DNA from: a virus | IMG/VR virus record: IMGVR_UViG_3300034073_003340 | Location: 124,001-188,000 of that record | Direction: 5' to 3' (one strand) | Length of the DNA: 64,000 bases | Part shown: positions 47,534 through 56,525 of the stretch, piece after piece | How positions within the stretch are numbered: the first letter of the stretch is position 1 | How the letters are laid out: each line of letters opens with the position of its first letter | Notes under the pieces: model-generated | What the model saw: only the letters and a program-made list of their open reading frames with translations | What the model was told of the DNA's origin: nothing | Database searches by the model: none | Translations under genes and position numbers: made by a program

Positions 47534-47541
47534 TATTTATA
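47534..47541 (-). promoter_or_regulatory. TATAAATA late motif
   Basis: Exact octamer on the minus strand, 33 nt upstream of ATG 47501; no -35. Same as at 1674 and 37938. Confidence 0.6.
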
Positions 47542-47558
47542 CGTATTTAAATCGGTGT

Positions 47559-48092
47559 CTATTTGAGGAATTCTCTTACATCCAAGTCATATTTCATAGA
47601 ATCCACTTTATGTATTCCAATGAGATAAAGTATATAACTGGCTACGCTAGATCCTCTACCTACCCCCCAGACTACTTTTCTTTCTCTAAAAGTAGAAACC
47701 AAATAAACAAGACAACGCAATAAGGGGATCATATCTCTTTCTTCAAAGAGAAGCCACTCCTCTTCAACCCTATTAATTTGCTCCTGATTCTGACACTTTT
47801 CTAGAAGCCACTTATGAACATCTAGACTAGCATACGGTTCAGGAGTAAACCATTCTTTTTGAAATTGTTGATCCCAAGTTGGGACATCAATAGATGGTTT
47901 AGAATAGATTGAAACTATGTCTTCGGGATGGTCAAGTTCTTTACACAAGGCATTAAACTTGGCCACCCCGTCGCAGTCCAGGGCACTGAGCTCGCTCGAA
48001 AGCTCATTACCCCGCATTAGAAGATCTATTAAACCATCTGTTTCAAAGAGAACGTTTCCCCAGTCATCAATGGTTCGACCTTTTATCTTCAT
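47559..48092 (-). CDS. DnaE-like fragment (DNA polymerase III alpha GRGS motif), 177 aa
   Basis: The C-terminal 40 residues VVWGVGRGSSVASYILYLIG and then IHKVDSMKYDLDVREFL closely follow the alpha-subunit stretch PGRGS..GS.vaY.l.It.vdPl.ydLlFeRFl of bacterial family C polymerases. The catalytic aspartates (PDxDxD) that normally come next are absent because the protein ends there. The N-terminal region has no PHP histidines that I can see. It could be a repurposed fragment. Start overlaps the upstream stop (ATGA). Confidence 0.65.
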   Translation of the reverse strand: MKIKGRTIDDWGNVLFETDGLIDLLMRGNELSSELSALDCDGVAKFNALCKELDHPEDIVSIYSKPSIDVPTWDQQFQKEWFTPEPYASLDVHKWLLEKCQNQEQINRVEEEWLLFEERDMIPLLRCLVYLVSTFRERKVVWGVGRGSSVASYILYLIGIHKVDSMKYDLDVREFLK

Positions 48093-48796
48093 TTTCCTGT
48101 TTTACCACCCTCGATGACTTGCGGACGAAACTCCGGGCGAACCACCACATTACTTGGAATGTTATCGTCGGCCAATCTATCGGCAATAAAACCAAGACTA
48201 TAAGCCCATGCTGGCGGCTCATTCAGATCAGCATCCTCATCTGGGATAACATCCAAAGTGCTGGCATCTCCACGATGCCACCAGGGCTTACTAAAATAGT
48301 TTCGTTCGCTCAACCAAACTTCATTGTCAGGAAACGTTTCACCTGGATTGCTTCCCACAAACATAAAGCTCATATCCCTTGAATCACTTGATTCAATTTC
48401 AATGCTATGAAACTCAAATACGCCTTGTGACAAGGCCCTAAATTTACACAGAAGAATTTCACAGAGCAAAGCATCGGTGGGATCCTCTGGACAAATCATT
48501 AGAGTATTGTGGGTAGCCAACTCACCATCTTCGAAGAAGCAATTCAATGCCCATTCGTTGTCGCCCCCAAAAATAACAGTCTCAGAAAGAACTCTTTCAA
48601 CAAAGAACTTCATTTTGGCAAGAGCCACTTCCATCCGGTTAGTATATTCATCAGTATCCTCATCCAAAGGACTGATGTCCACCTTTACCTTGATAGTAGT
48701 GGGAGATAGTTTGTGCCCCATAATTCGAGTAGCCTTGAACTCATGGCGCAGGCTAATGAAGAGGTGGTTGGGCAGATTGATTTCGTCTTCGTCCAT
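48089..48796 (-). CDS. Unknown 235-residue protein
   Basis: Start at 48796 (MDEDEINLPNHLFISLRHEF) with GGGGA upstream. Beta-strand-rich N-terminus (SPTTIKVKVDISPLDED), acidic overall, with DMSFMFVGSNPGETFPDNE. Coupled to the DnaE-like fragment. Not recognised. Confidence 0.6.
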   Translation of the reverse strand: MDEDEINLPNHLFISLRHEFKATRIMGHKLSPTTIKVKVDISPLDEDTDEYTNRMEVALAKMKFFVERVLSETVIFGGDNEWALNCFFEDGELATHNTLMICPEDPTDALLCEILLCKFRALSQGVFEFHSIEIESSDSRDMSFMFVGSNPGETFPDNEVWLSERNYFSKPWWHRGDASTLDVIPDEDADLNEPPAWAYSLGFIADRLADDNIPSNVVVRPEFRPQVIEGGKTGK

Positions 48797-48813
48797 TACA
48801 GTCCCCAAAGTGG

Positions 48814-48982
48814 GACATAGGACACTAACGCGAAAAACGCGTCAAAAGAATTGCTGGCCAGCAACACAACTACAAGATTTGAGCAGCCCTTTGTTGAGCA
48901 TCCTGTTGTCGTTCGTTGTATTTAGCTTGAGAGGTTTTAACTCTCATTCAAAACCACCAAATCTAGACTAGTGTCCTATGTC
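48814..48982 (-). repeat. 14-bp inverted repeat enclosing several hairpins
   Basis: GACATAGGACACTA (48814-48827) and its complement TAGTGTCCTATGTC (48969-48982) bracket 141 nt containing TTGCTGGCCAGCAA, GAGAG-loop-CTCTC and a CGCG hairpin. It fills most of the gap between the genes at 48796 and 49023. A CTAAATA (48919-48925, minus) also lies inside. Possible structured leader RNA. Confidence 0.45.
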
Positions 48983-49022
48983 TGATTTTCACCAATATAG
49001 CGAAGACCTTGGAGTAAAGTCA

Positions 49023-49400
49023 CTATTTGCCAGACTTGCTATCTTTGTTGACATATTCTTTGTCAAAAAGGGGCATAGGCATCTGGGGGGTCTTTTTGGT
49101 TTGAGCAGGCTTGACCACCTTAGAATTTGTGTCATCCATACTACTCTTGGTCTGAGAATACTCTGGATCAGATTCAACGGTCTCTGGAAACATAGCTTTG
49201 ATGGTGTCAAAGTTCTGCTTCTTTAACCTTTCCATCTTTTCTTCCTCAATCATCTCCAACATCCACTCAAGTTGAGAGATGATATCACGACTGGATCCCC
49301 ACATATGGGCCTTACTAAGCTTTTTGTGGATATCAGCGGTTTTATCTTGGAGTTCATCCTCAGATAAATCCTTGAAGGAAAGAAAAGGATGATCAATCAA
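49023..49400 (-). CDS. Unknown 125-residue acidic helical protein
   Basis: Begins MIDHPFLSFKDLSEDELQDK. Helices HMWGSSRDIISQLEWMLEMI and EEEKMERLKKQNFDTI, with a lysine- and proline-rich end. Overlaps the MazG stop (ATGA). Not recognised. Confidence 0.55.
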   Translation of the reverse strand: MIDHPFLSFKDLSEDELQDKTADIHKKLSKAHMWGSSRDIISQLEWMLEMIEEEKMERLKKQNFDTIKAMFPETVESDPEYSQTKSSMDDTNSKVVKPAQTKKTPQMPMPLFDKEYVNKDSKSGK

Positions 49401-49807
49401 AGGTCACCGGCCTTTCGATTTTCACTCTTAGCAATCTCAAACTTGCCACCCGGAAAGCGACTTTCAAGCTTGCGAATGTTCTCCTCGAGAACATCATATG
49501 GGTTGAGATTCAGAGCCATACATGCGTTGGCCCAATACCAAGTTACGTCACCCAGTTCGCGCTTCATATGAAACTGATTTGCTTCATCATATGGCTTGCC
49601 CTGGAACAGGATTTTCTTGACGATTTCCATGAACTCCCCGCCTTCAGCCGAGAGCCCACAGGCTGCGGTCAGCAAGCGCTCTACATTACAACCCTGATCG
49701 TATAGTTCACTCATACGCGCCAGAAAAGCATCCTTGTCTTTGCTAGGACCGCTCGTGACCCCATCAACAAACCGAGAGTATTCGTGAAGGAATGATTCGT
49801 TATTCAT
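49397..49807 (-). CDS. MazG-like nucleotide pyrophosphohydrolase (136 aa)
   Basis: Start at 49807 (MNNESFLHEYSRFVDGVTSG), GGAGA 5 nt upstream. GLSAEGGEFMEIVKKILFQG and FHMKRELGDVTWYWANACM give the two acidic helices that bind Mg. Distinct from the smaller MazG-like protein at 28971. Could remove dNTP analogues or ppGpp-like alarmones (inference). Confidence 0.82.
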   Translation of the reverse strand: MNNESFLHEYSRFVDGVTSGPSKDKDAFLARMSELYDQGCNVERLLTAACGLSAEGGEFMEIVKKILFQGKPYDEANQFHMKRELGDVTWYWANACMALNLNPYDVLEENIRKLESRFPGGKFEIAKSENRKAGDL

Positions 49808-49879
49808 ATATTTCTCCAACTATGATTTGAACTACCATAACAAAAAGGTGGCAGAGAAATCATTAATTGGATAGTCTAG

Positions 49880-50536
49880 TCAGACAGGCCAGAAAAGCGC
49901 ACGACCAATTGTGACGTTCCTTAATCGTCCAGTCCATCTACGATTCAAAATCCCTGGAGTTGTGATACTGGGATCTGAATATGACCAGTCGGCCCCAAAG
50001 GAAAGGCCATTGGCTGAATTAAAGGGCTCTAAACATAGAACGTCGTTTGACTGAACTCCATTGGTGAAGGTTCTACATCTGAAGTCAGATCCACTCGTAT
50101 AAAACATCCAACCAAGGCGATACCAGCGATCAACCTGTAACGAGGGGACCATATCGAGTGTAAACTGGTTACCATTGTTACTGGCAGAGCTAACGAGGAC
50201 AATCTTGCCACCGCTTTGATAAAGTGACCATTCTCCCCAGCCGCCACCAAAGGCTTCTCCGTTTGTGGCAATATATTTTCCGTCCAGGGTATTACTACAC
50301 ATACATTCAAGCTCAACACTATATGGAGCGGTAACTTTCCAGTTATTGCTATTCTCGGAAAATCTGATAGCTTGTGTCCCGTTGAAGTTCATATAGTCAG
50401 ATACAGTGGTTGGCCCAAAGGCATTGTTTAAAGATGCCTGTCCTCCAGAAACCAAATTGGTCCTAGAGTTAGTCATGCGCAGGATTTGGTTTGTCCGCGT
50501 AGTCGTGGTATCGTATGGATGATAACTTAAAAGCAT
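49880..50536 (-). CDS. LamG-like virion protein (218 aa)
   Basis: Begins MLLSYHPYDTTTTRTNQILR. A concanavalin-like jelly-roll is suggested by YSVELECMCSNTLDGKYI, WGEWSLYQSGGKIVLVSSAS, QVDRWYRLGWMFYTSGSDF and RRWTGRLRNVTIGRALF. Such domains in tail fibres bind carbohydrates. Last gene of virion block 2. Start overlaps the upstream stop (TAATG). Confidence 0.7.
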   Translation of the reverse strand: MLLSYHPYDTTTTRTNQILRMTNSRTNLVSGGQASLNNAFGPTTVSDYMNFNGTQAIRFSENSNNWKVTAPYSVELECMCSNTLDGKYIATNGEAFGGGWGEWSLYQSGGKIVLVSSASNNGNQFTLDMVPSLQVDRWYRLGWMFYTSGSDFRCRTFTNGVQSNDVLCLEPFNSANGLSFGADWSYSDPSITTPGILNRRWTGRLRNVTIGRALFWPV

Positions 50537-51159
50537 TATGGTGTCTCTACAGTTGGATTGCCTACCTTTATGTAAGCACACTTGGGTTCAGCAATTTGTC
50601 CCCTTTCAGAAATGACTGTATAGGAAAATGCGTCAAACCCTTGAAAATCAGGATCAGGGCAATAGGCTAAGTTTAGGCCGTCGTCGGTAACTCTTACAAA
50701 GCCGTTGAGTGGCTCAGACAAAACGATAGGGGTACAGAAATATGAAACAAACAAATCACCTGGTCGGGTGGCTCTTGTTCTAGCCCCTTGCTCGTTCCTT
50801 ATTGGTATAATATTTTCCGGTGGGAGAAATGGACCAGTGGCTTCTCTTTCGATCACAATCTTGATATTTCCAGACTGTGGCCTCGCAAATACAATTCTAT
50901 CACCGATAATTTCGTAGTCTTCGTGGGTTTCACCAAAGTCATAGGAAGCATTTACTAAACGTAACCCATTTACATATATTTCCACCCACTCCTTTATGAT
51001 GTAAGGAGTCAAAAAGAAGATCTCAGTTACTGGTGTAGGGAAATCATCTTCCTGTATGACAGCACCGCGTCTGATATTCTCTAGATTTAGATTAACATTC
51101 AGATTTACGGTTTCAACGAAAGGCTGAACGAATCTAGCATTTAACAATTCATAATCCAT
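50536..51159 (-). CDS. Virion structural protein with NG-module (207 aa)
   Basis: Start at 51159 (MDYELLNARFVQPFVETV), GGAGGCGG of the upstream WLLGGG codons as Shine-Dalgarno. Contains EWVEIYVNGLRLVNASYDF and then DRIVFARPQSGNIKIVIE, the same NG...GD/GN strand module seen elsewhere, and a C-terminal Ig-like part (YCPDPDFQGFDAFSYTVISE). Probably part of a fibre or baseplate. Confidence 0.6.
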   Translation of the reverse strand: MDYELLNARFVQPFVETVNLNVNLNLENIRRGAVIQEDDFPTPVTEIFFLTPYIIKEWVEIYVNGLRLVNASYDFGETHEDYEIIGDRIVFARPQSGNIKIVIEREATGPFLPPENIIPIRNEQGARTRATRPGDLFVSYFCTPIVLSEPLNGFVRVTDDGLNLAYCPDPDFQGFDAFSYTVISERGQIAEPKCAYIKVGNPTVETP

Positions 51160-54100
51160 TATCCGCCTCCAAGTAGCCATTTAGTGCTGAAAATAGAACT
51201 CGGAATAATTGGACACACTAGCCCAGTCTCTCTTCTAATTATGTAACTAAACTTACCTTCCGGCTGTTGATATGGCTCAATCACCAATCCTGGGCGAGAT
51301 CCAGCCTGCAAGGCATCTTCTAGAGTATCAAATGCGCCAAGTGGTTGTAAATTTCTAACCAAGCGAGCTGGAACAAAATTTCCAACTGGCGCCATAGTGG
51401 AATAATCCATGGCAGATTGTCTTATGGCTGAGGTGCTATAGAGAATGGTTCTAAAGCTGGGGACAAAACCCACGTTCAAGGTCACCATCAAAAGCTTAGA
51501 ATCACTGTTAGCAAATACTGTTGTTCGACTTACTCCTCGATGAGGAGTCTCCAGATATTTTGTTCCCAACAGTGTTATCGGATTTGAATTCTCTAGAGCA
51601 TTGCGACTCCAGGTCATATCAACCAAATCCATACTAGACGCAAATTGCTTTTCCCAAAAAGGTTGACCGGTGATCATTACATCGGGCGAACCATATGAGA
51701 AGAAAGGAACAAAATTTCTCAGATCGTTTTCAATCAGATGGAAGAATTCCTTATCAACAACTCTTATTTCAACTGAGTAACCATATGCTGGTTCAAAAGA
51801 TTCAGAATTATCAAATATTCTAAAGGTGTCTGAACGATGTGAAATCCAAGGAACCACTTCAGATGTAGGGAAAGAGTTATTATCATACATCTCTGGCAGA
51901 GAGGAATCAGTCACCTGATTTACAAAGGACTCCTGCCACAGACCTTCCGAAGAAGGTGTTGGTAATTGAAGATAGCTTCGTTGCCAATCTCCAAATAAAC
52001 GAGGAGCCTCCAGTTCAGAGCTATCGGCATATCTAGAACCAATCAATAAATCAGATTCTTGTCCTTGGCCTCTGGTAAAGAAAGTAGCCGGGGCTACATC
52101 AGTTCCCACATAGTCATATTGGTAACTGTCTGGCCCAACAGATTCAAGTTCCTGGAAAGATAGGGTTTCATGTTCCATCCACATGGTGTTAAGAAGATAC
52201 GTTTCTTGTGCCGCATCAAAATTGATACCAAGTGGTGGATCAACATTAACCAACCCAAATTCGTATTCTTCGCCATCATCTAAGAGAACTTTGGCAAAAC
52301 GATTTTCCCATAGATTTCTAACGGTATAGGTAGCTGTAACGACGTCGCCGTTCTTCACCAAAGGCCTAGCAGTCAGTGGACCACCATTTACGGTGAATTC
52401 TAACCCATCGCCAAAGATCTCAACAGAGTATCCATCACTCAGACCCGAAATAGTGGCTTGACCGTCGGCTTGGAACGGGAAGTCAGGAATACCAAGACGC
52501 ACAAATCCAAAACTCACATTGTCAGGAGCACCGTCAACCTGAGTTATACCTACCACTCGATAATTTACGCTAGGCCCCAGAAGGATAGTAGATCTTTCGT
52601 CAAACCACCAAGAACTCATTCTGTTGTGAGTTATTTCAACCGTATCTCCTGCGGTCAAAGTCGTGGGGAAGTTAAGCTGACTACCGTTCTTGGATACCGA
52701 GGCATAGGTATAGTTGGGAAAGTCGTAAATTCCAGTTTCTTCAACCACGATTGTACTCTTGGTATCAGTGGCTAGATAGTTCTGGAAACGTTGGATATCA
52801 GAATTTCTTGTGGCGGCGGTGTTGATAGTGAGAGCAAATTGTGAATCAGCAATACTCAACATACTATAATAGGAGGTTGCTCCAGGAGGGACATTGATGG
52901 TAACTCTGATGATGTCACCAGCGTTCACTGGCGTTGTTCCATTGTAGGTAGCACCATTTAGACGAACCGTTCCATGACTTACTGCGAATGGTGCGCTGAC
53001 TACTCTAGGAGGAACCGTTACATCAAACACTACCTGGCTGTTAAGAAGCTGGTTTACTATATTTGCCTGAGTGCTAAAAGACGCATTCACATCAGCATTG
53101 ACTCTGAAGTCGTAGGCATAATTTCCCAGGACCAATGCTACTCGCTTTCGTCCTTCTTGGCTCCTAGTAAACAGAGATATTCTGTTTGAGTTATTGAACG
53201 TTGATACGTTTTTGACACCATTAACCAAAAGTGTAGTTCCTGGTGATGCCACACATCGTAAATCACTACCTTGTGTAGTGGCCACAAACTCACCAGTACC
53301 AACATCAACGTTTACTGGTGCTCTCCAAGTTGGAAAGTCCACACCAGAAATCGGTGGGTTAGCAGGGACAGTCATAGTGAACTCTCGCAGGTGGTGATTT
53401 GTGTAGAGAACGTTTTGATTTGTCTGTGCGAATGTGGCTTTTTGTGAAAAGGTTCTAGTTAAGGTTGGTGTAGGAGTACCAACGAGATTCGTGAATACTT
53501 CAACGGATGGACTATCAGCATAGGTGACAGCCACTGAAAGGTCTCGATATTCCGTTATAGCCCAAGGAAGCTTTGATCCAACACTAACGTCTCGAAGAAA
53601 AGTACCATTACTGGAGAACACTTTGAGAATGTATTCTTCAGTTACAGGAAATACGAACTCATTCTTAAAGGTCGTAGGAGCGCCAATGGTGGTTCCTTGA
53701 TAGGCGGTCTCAAGTGTCGTCCCATTAAGTCTGTAAATTCTTCCAGATGATCCACAGAACATAGCAGTGGTCCCAAGGGCTACTCCGTATAGAATAGTAT
53801 CGTTGGGAACCGTGATAGTGCTAGCGATAGTGAACATATCACTCAGAACGCTAACAAAGTTCACTCCGCCTACATAGAGATTGATGCCGTCACTGAAAAT
53901 ACTCTTAGCATTTGGGATAGGTGTGACTGTTTTAGAGATGGCACCTGTGTGTAGAATTCTATGAATATGACCATCTACTAGTAGAACGTACATCTCCCAA
54001 TTCAATGTGGCACTGTTGTATAGTTTGGTGATACCTTGCGGAACGTTGTCTAGCTGGACAATTCGTCTAGGTAGATTTTCACCTGGCTCATAGTAAACTG

Positions 54101-54551
54101 CCGTATTATTAGTTGGATTCAACAATACCGCGGTATCCACTACCCTAGTGGTATTTTGAATAAAAGCGGTTAGCAGTCCTCTTTCAAAGTTTTCTGTTGG
54201 TTCCCATCTTCTGACCAAGAAACCATTTGAAGTGGTAAAGTCAAACCAAGCTTTACCTCTGAACTCTCTTACTAATTTAGGGGTGTTGGTGGCTTCTCTA
54301 GTAACCACAGCAAAATAGCTCTGGACACCGTCAAAGGTCCAGGGAACAAATATATAGTTGTCAGGTCCAGGCGACAACACGTCTACCGCAATCACATCTC
54401 CTATTATAAGATTGATAGGACGAGTCGTTACGATTTGACCGTTTCTTCGAACGGTGTATTCTGAACCAATTCCAATTGAGCAAACTCTATCCGCGGTAAA
54501 CGAGGAAGTCACAATTGTATTGGGAGTCGCTGTAGAGATTGATCCAAACAT
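51159..54551 (-). CDS. Large tail-tip/fibre protein with beta-propeller-like and repeated beta modules (1130 aa)
   Basis: The N-terminal third shows repeated blades (INLYVGGVNFVSVLSDMF, ILYGVALGTTAMFCGSSGR), suggesting a beta-propeller. The middle carries several copies of a module with RNG or VNG and a later GD (AVSHGTVRLNGATYNGTT...NAGDIIRV, YASVSKNGSQLNFPTTLTAG, LEFTVNGGPLTARPLVKNGD). C-terminal 250 residues are globular. The largest gene of virion block 2. Likely a receptor-interaction or tail-tip protein; no enzyme motif. Confidence 0.6.
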   Translation of the reverse strand: MFGSISTATPNTIVTSSFTADRVCSIGIGSEYTVRRNGQIVTTRPINLIIGDVIAVDVLSPGPDNYIFVPWTFDGVQSYFAVVTREATNTPKLVREFRGKAWFDFTTSNGFLVRRWEPTENFERGLLTAFIQNTTRVVDTAVLLNPTNNTAVYYEPGENLPRRIVQLDNVPQGITKLYNSATLNWEMYVLLVDGHIHRILHTGAISKTVTPIPNAKSIFSDGINLYVGGVNFVSVLSDMFTIASTITVPNDTILYGVALGTTAMFCGSSGRIYRLNGTTLETAYQGTTIGAPTTFKNEFVFPVTEEYILKVFSSNGTFLRDVSVGSKLPWAITEYRDLSVAVTYADSPSVEVFTNLVGTPTPTLTRTFSQKATFAQTNQNVLYTNHHLREFTMTVPANPPISGVDFPTWRAPVNVDVGTGEFVATTQGSDLRCVASPGTTLLVNGVKNVSTFNNSNRISLFTRSQEGRKRVALVLGNYAYDFRVNADVNASFSTQANIVNQLLNSQVVFDVTVPPRVVSAPFAVSHGTVRLNGATYNGTTPVNAGDIIRVTINVPPGATSYYSMLSIADSQFALTINTAATRNSDIQRFQNYLATDTKSTIVVEETGIYDFPNYTYASVSKNGSQLNFPTTLTAGDTVEITHNRMSSWWFDERSTILLGPSVNYRVVGITQVDGAPDNVSFGFVRLGIPDFPFQADGQATISGLSDGYSVEIFGDGLEFTVNGGPLTARPLVKNGDVVTATYTVRNLWENRFAKVLLDDGEEYEFGLVNVDPPLGINFDAAQETYLLNTMWMEHETLSFQELESVGPDSYQYDYVGTDVAPATFFTRGQGQESDLLIGSRYADSSELEAPRLFGDWQRSYLQLPTPSSEGLWQESFVNQVTDSSLPEMYDNNSFPTSEVVPWISHRSDTFRIFDNSESFEPAYGYSVEIRVVDKEFFHLIENDLRNFVPFFSYGSPDVMITGQPFWEKQFASSMDLVDMTWSRNALENSNPITLLGTKYLETPHRGVSRTTVFANSDSKLLMVTLNVGFVPSFRTILYSTSAIRQSAMDYSTMAPVGNFVPARLVRNLQPLGAFDTLEDALQAGSRPGLVIEPYQQPEGKFSYIIRRETGLVCPIIPSSIFSTKWLLGGG

Positions 54552-54571
54552 TTACGAATCCCACAAGAGGG

Positions 54572-54597
54572 GATTGGGGGAGATATCTCCCCCAATC
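54572..54597 (-). terminator. Perfect 26-nt palindrome in virion block 2
   Basis: GATTGGGGGAGATATCTCCCCCAATC is its own complement; it starts 4 nt after the stop at 54601. On the minus strand it precedes the large fibre gene at 54551. Confidence 0.6.
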
Positions 54598-54600
54598 TCT

Positions 54601-55698
54601 TTAGCTAATACCACCGCCCTGCTGTAGAACAAGGATACGCATACCGGTGTTGTTGACACCGTTAGCCTGCATTGCCTTGTAAGAGCGAGGAGTGCTTTCA
54701 CCGTAAACAGTCAGTGGAACATCCGAGAACTGAGAAACAACGTCAGCCGATGTGATACCAATCATATCCAGTTCATGTGGATAGCGATAACGAGAAGTGT
54801 TCAAGCGGGATGGGAAAGTAACGATATACTTTCCATCTTCCGACAGGGCTACCTGATTTTTGGAGTTCAGGATACTTTCAGAGTCCGAAGTTGAGCTATC
54901 ACCTTCACGGATCGCACCAGGACGCAGAATATCCTTTTCGCGAACCACAAACTGCCAGTAGAGACCTCCGATGCCATTGACACAGAATACAGGGGCCTTA
55001 CCATCAACTAGAACATCACCAGTGGTTCTATCAACTGGACGCTGAACTAGAACCCAGTTGAATGCGGCCGACGTTTCAGTCGTGATAGCGTCTTCCCAGA
55101 TACCTAGCCACATACCACGATCACAAATTACTAGGCGATACGACATAGGATAAGCGGCAGCACCATTTGCCCCTGGATTAGTTGAAGTTCCGTTAGGATT
55201 TCCAGTAATACGGATAGGACGATTGATGAGACCTTTGTCAGTTTCATCAGTCTGGCCCTGCTGGCTATAAACACCGGATGCGTTTAGATTTTGAGTGCTA
55301 TATGTGCCTTGTGGTGTCCTATCAGCAACAGTGGCTCCTACGTTACCTGAGAAGTTGAAATAAACAACTTCACTTCCCTGGATCGCACGATCTAACGTAA
55401 TAGTTCCGTCGTCCATTAGCTGAAGAGGAGTGGCAACACTCATCCAAGCAAGCTGTGGATTTACAACGTTGAACGCAACTCTCCAAGGCTGCTTTTCAGC
55501 AACTGCCGCGGCATTGAGAGGATCAACTGATTCACCGGCTTCTAAGATGACCTTGTAGCTATTGGTGATCGACGCTGCGCTGAACGGCTCAGCTGGAAAT
55601 TTTTGAACAAAACCATTGGCGATCATGTCAGTGATGACTGCCGCAATAAGATCAGGAGCCGTCAAATATCCGTGACGCTCTACAACAAAACCTGGCAT
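54601..55698 (-). CDS. Virion structural protein (365 aa)
   Basis: Begins MPGFVVERHGYLTAPDLIAA. Contains YPMSYRLVICDRGMWLGIWED and FNWVLVQRPVDRTTGDVL, with many N, G and S. No enzyme motif. A CTAAATA lies 32 nt upstream and a perfect palindrome follows. Sized like a tail or baseplate plate protein; not recognised. Confidence 0.6.
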   Translation of the reverse strand: MPGFVVERHGYLTAPDLIAAVITDMIANGFVQKFPAEPFSAASITNSYKVILEAGESVDPLNAAAVAEKQPWRVAFNVVNPQLAWMSVATPLQLMDDGTITLDRAIQGSEVVYFNFSGNVGATVADRTPQGTYSTQNLNASGVYSQQGQTDETDKGLINRPIRITGNPNGTSTNPGANGAAAYPMSYRLVICDRGMWLGIWEDAITTETSAAFNWVLVQRPVDRTTGDVLVDGKAPVFCVNGIGGLYWQFVVREKDILRPGAIREGDSSTSDSESILNSKNQVALSEDGKYIVTFPSRLNTSRYRYPHELDMIGITSADVVSQFSDVPLTVYGESTPRSYKAMQANGVNNTGMRILVLQQGGGIS

Positions 55699-55729
55699 AA
55701 TTTTCTCCCTATAAGAATGGGCTTTTTGT

Positions 55730-55736
55730 TATTTAG
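55730..55736 (-). promoter_or_regulatory. CTAAATA late motif upstream of a virion gene
   Basis: Minus strand CTAAATAAC about 32 nt before ATG 55698. Confidence 0.45.
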
Positions 55737-55762
55737 TGGCGAGCGGATATCATTTTAACAGC

Positions 55763-56515
55763 TTATGGAACAACTGGATCCTCGGCAGAAGGGACCACTT
55801 CCAATGGAAGATAGGTTATTGTCAACGTAACCGGTCCTTCTGCGTCATCCACTGATTCAACGGTAAAGTAGATATCATCAGTTGGCGTTGGATCAAAGTT
55901 AGAGAAGATTGAAAAGTTCCTTGATCGGAATCTAGTTCCGTCCGACAATACCATTGAACCATCGTCTACTAGATGATCTTCAGTGGCTAGGAAGTCGTAA
56001 GGATTAGGTTCGTCTTTGGTTAAACTACCAAAAGCTGAAACTTTTACAGGCCTACTCACTTCCAGCCTCAGAACAATACAGCTTACCGCGAGTTGTAGAA
56101 CAAATTCAACGGATTCACTTACAGGAAGATTTTCAATATTGTGGATCACAACCTGGCGAGTGTTCAGTTGACCTCCGCCAGATACTTCTTCCCAAATGCC
56201 GTTTTTTCTACCATAGGTCTTACCATCAGAAGGAGCATCCTCCCTGATAGCACCAAGACTCAACTCCTCCCAAGTAACTGATTCAACAGCGTCTGGGTTT
56301 TCTCTGGAAGGTACAACAATTTCCGTAACTCGCCAAAGTTTGCTATCCTCGGTGGTAAGAACTAGCTGTCCCAACTTCAAATTGGATACAGCTATTTGAT
56401 CTCGAGTTTCAGTATTAGGGAGAGCCTGAAGCCCTCCCTTGATATATGTGTCTTCCAAAAGATAAAAGGTGCCACCACCAGCTGGGACCAGCTCAGAAGC
56501 AATCTGAAGTGCCAT
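55763..56515 (-). CDS. Virion structural protein (250 aa)
   Basis: Begins MALQIASELVPAGGGTFYLL. DTYIKGGLQALPNTETRDQI followed by GQLVLTTEDSKLWRVTEI is a pattern I associate with small baseplate or fibre-attachment proteins of large phages. The rest is beta-rich (SVEFVLQLAVSCIVLRLEV). Lies between a collagen-like fibre and a structural gene. Confidence 0.6.
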   Translation of the reverse strand: MALQIASELVPAGGGTFYLLEDTYIKGGLQALPNTETRDQIAVSNLKLGQLVLTTEDSKLWRVTEIVVPSRENPDAVESVTWEELSLGAIREDAPSDGKTYGRKNGIWEEVSGGGQLNTRQVVIHNIENLPVSESVEFVLQLAVSCIVLRLEVSRPVKVSAFGSLTKDEPNPYDFLATEDHLVDDGSMVLSDGTRFRSRNFSIFSNFDPTPTDDIYFTVESVDDAEGPVTLTITYLPLEVVPSAEDPVVP

Positions 56516-56525
56516 AAAAGTCTCC

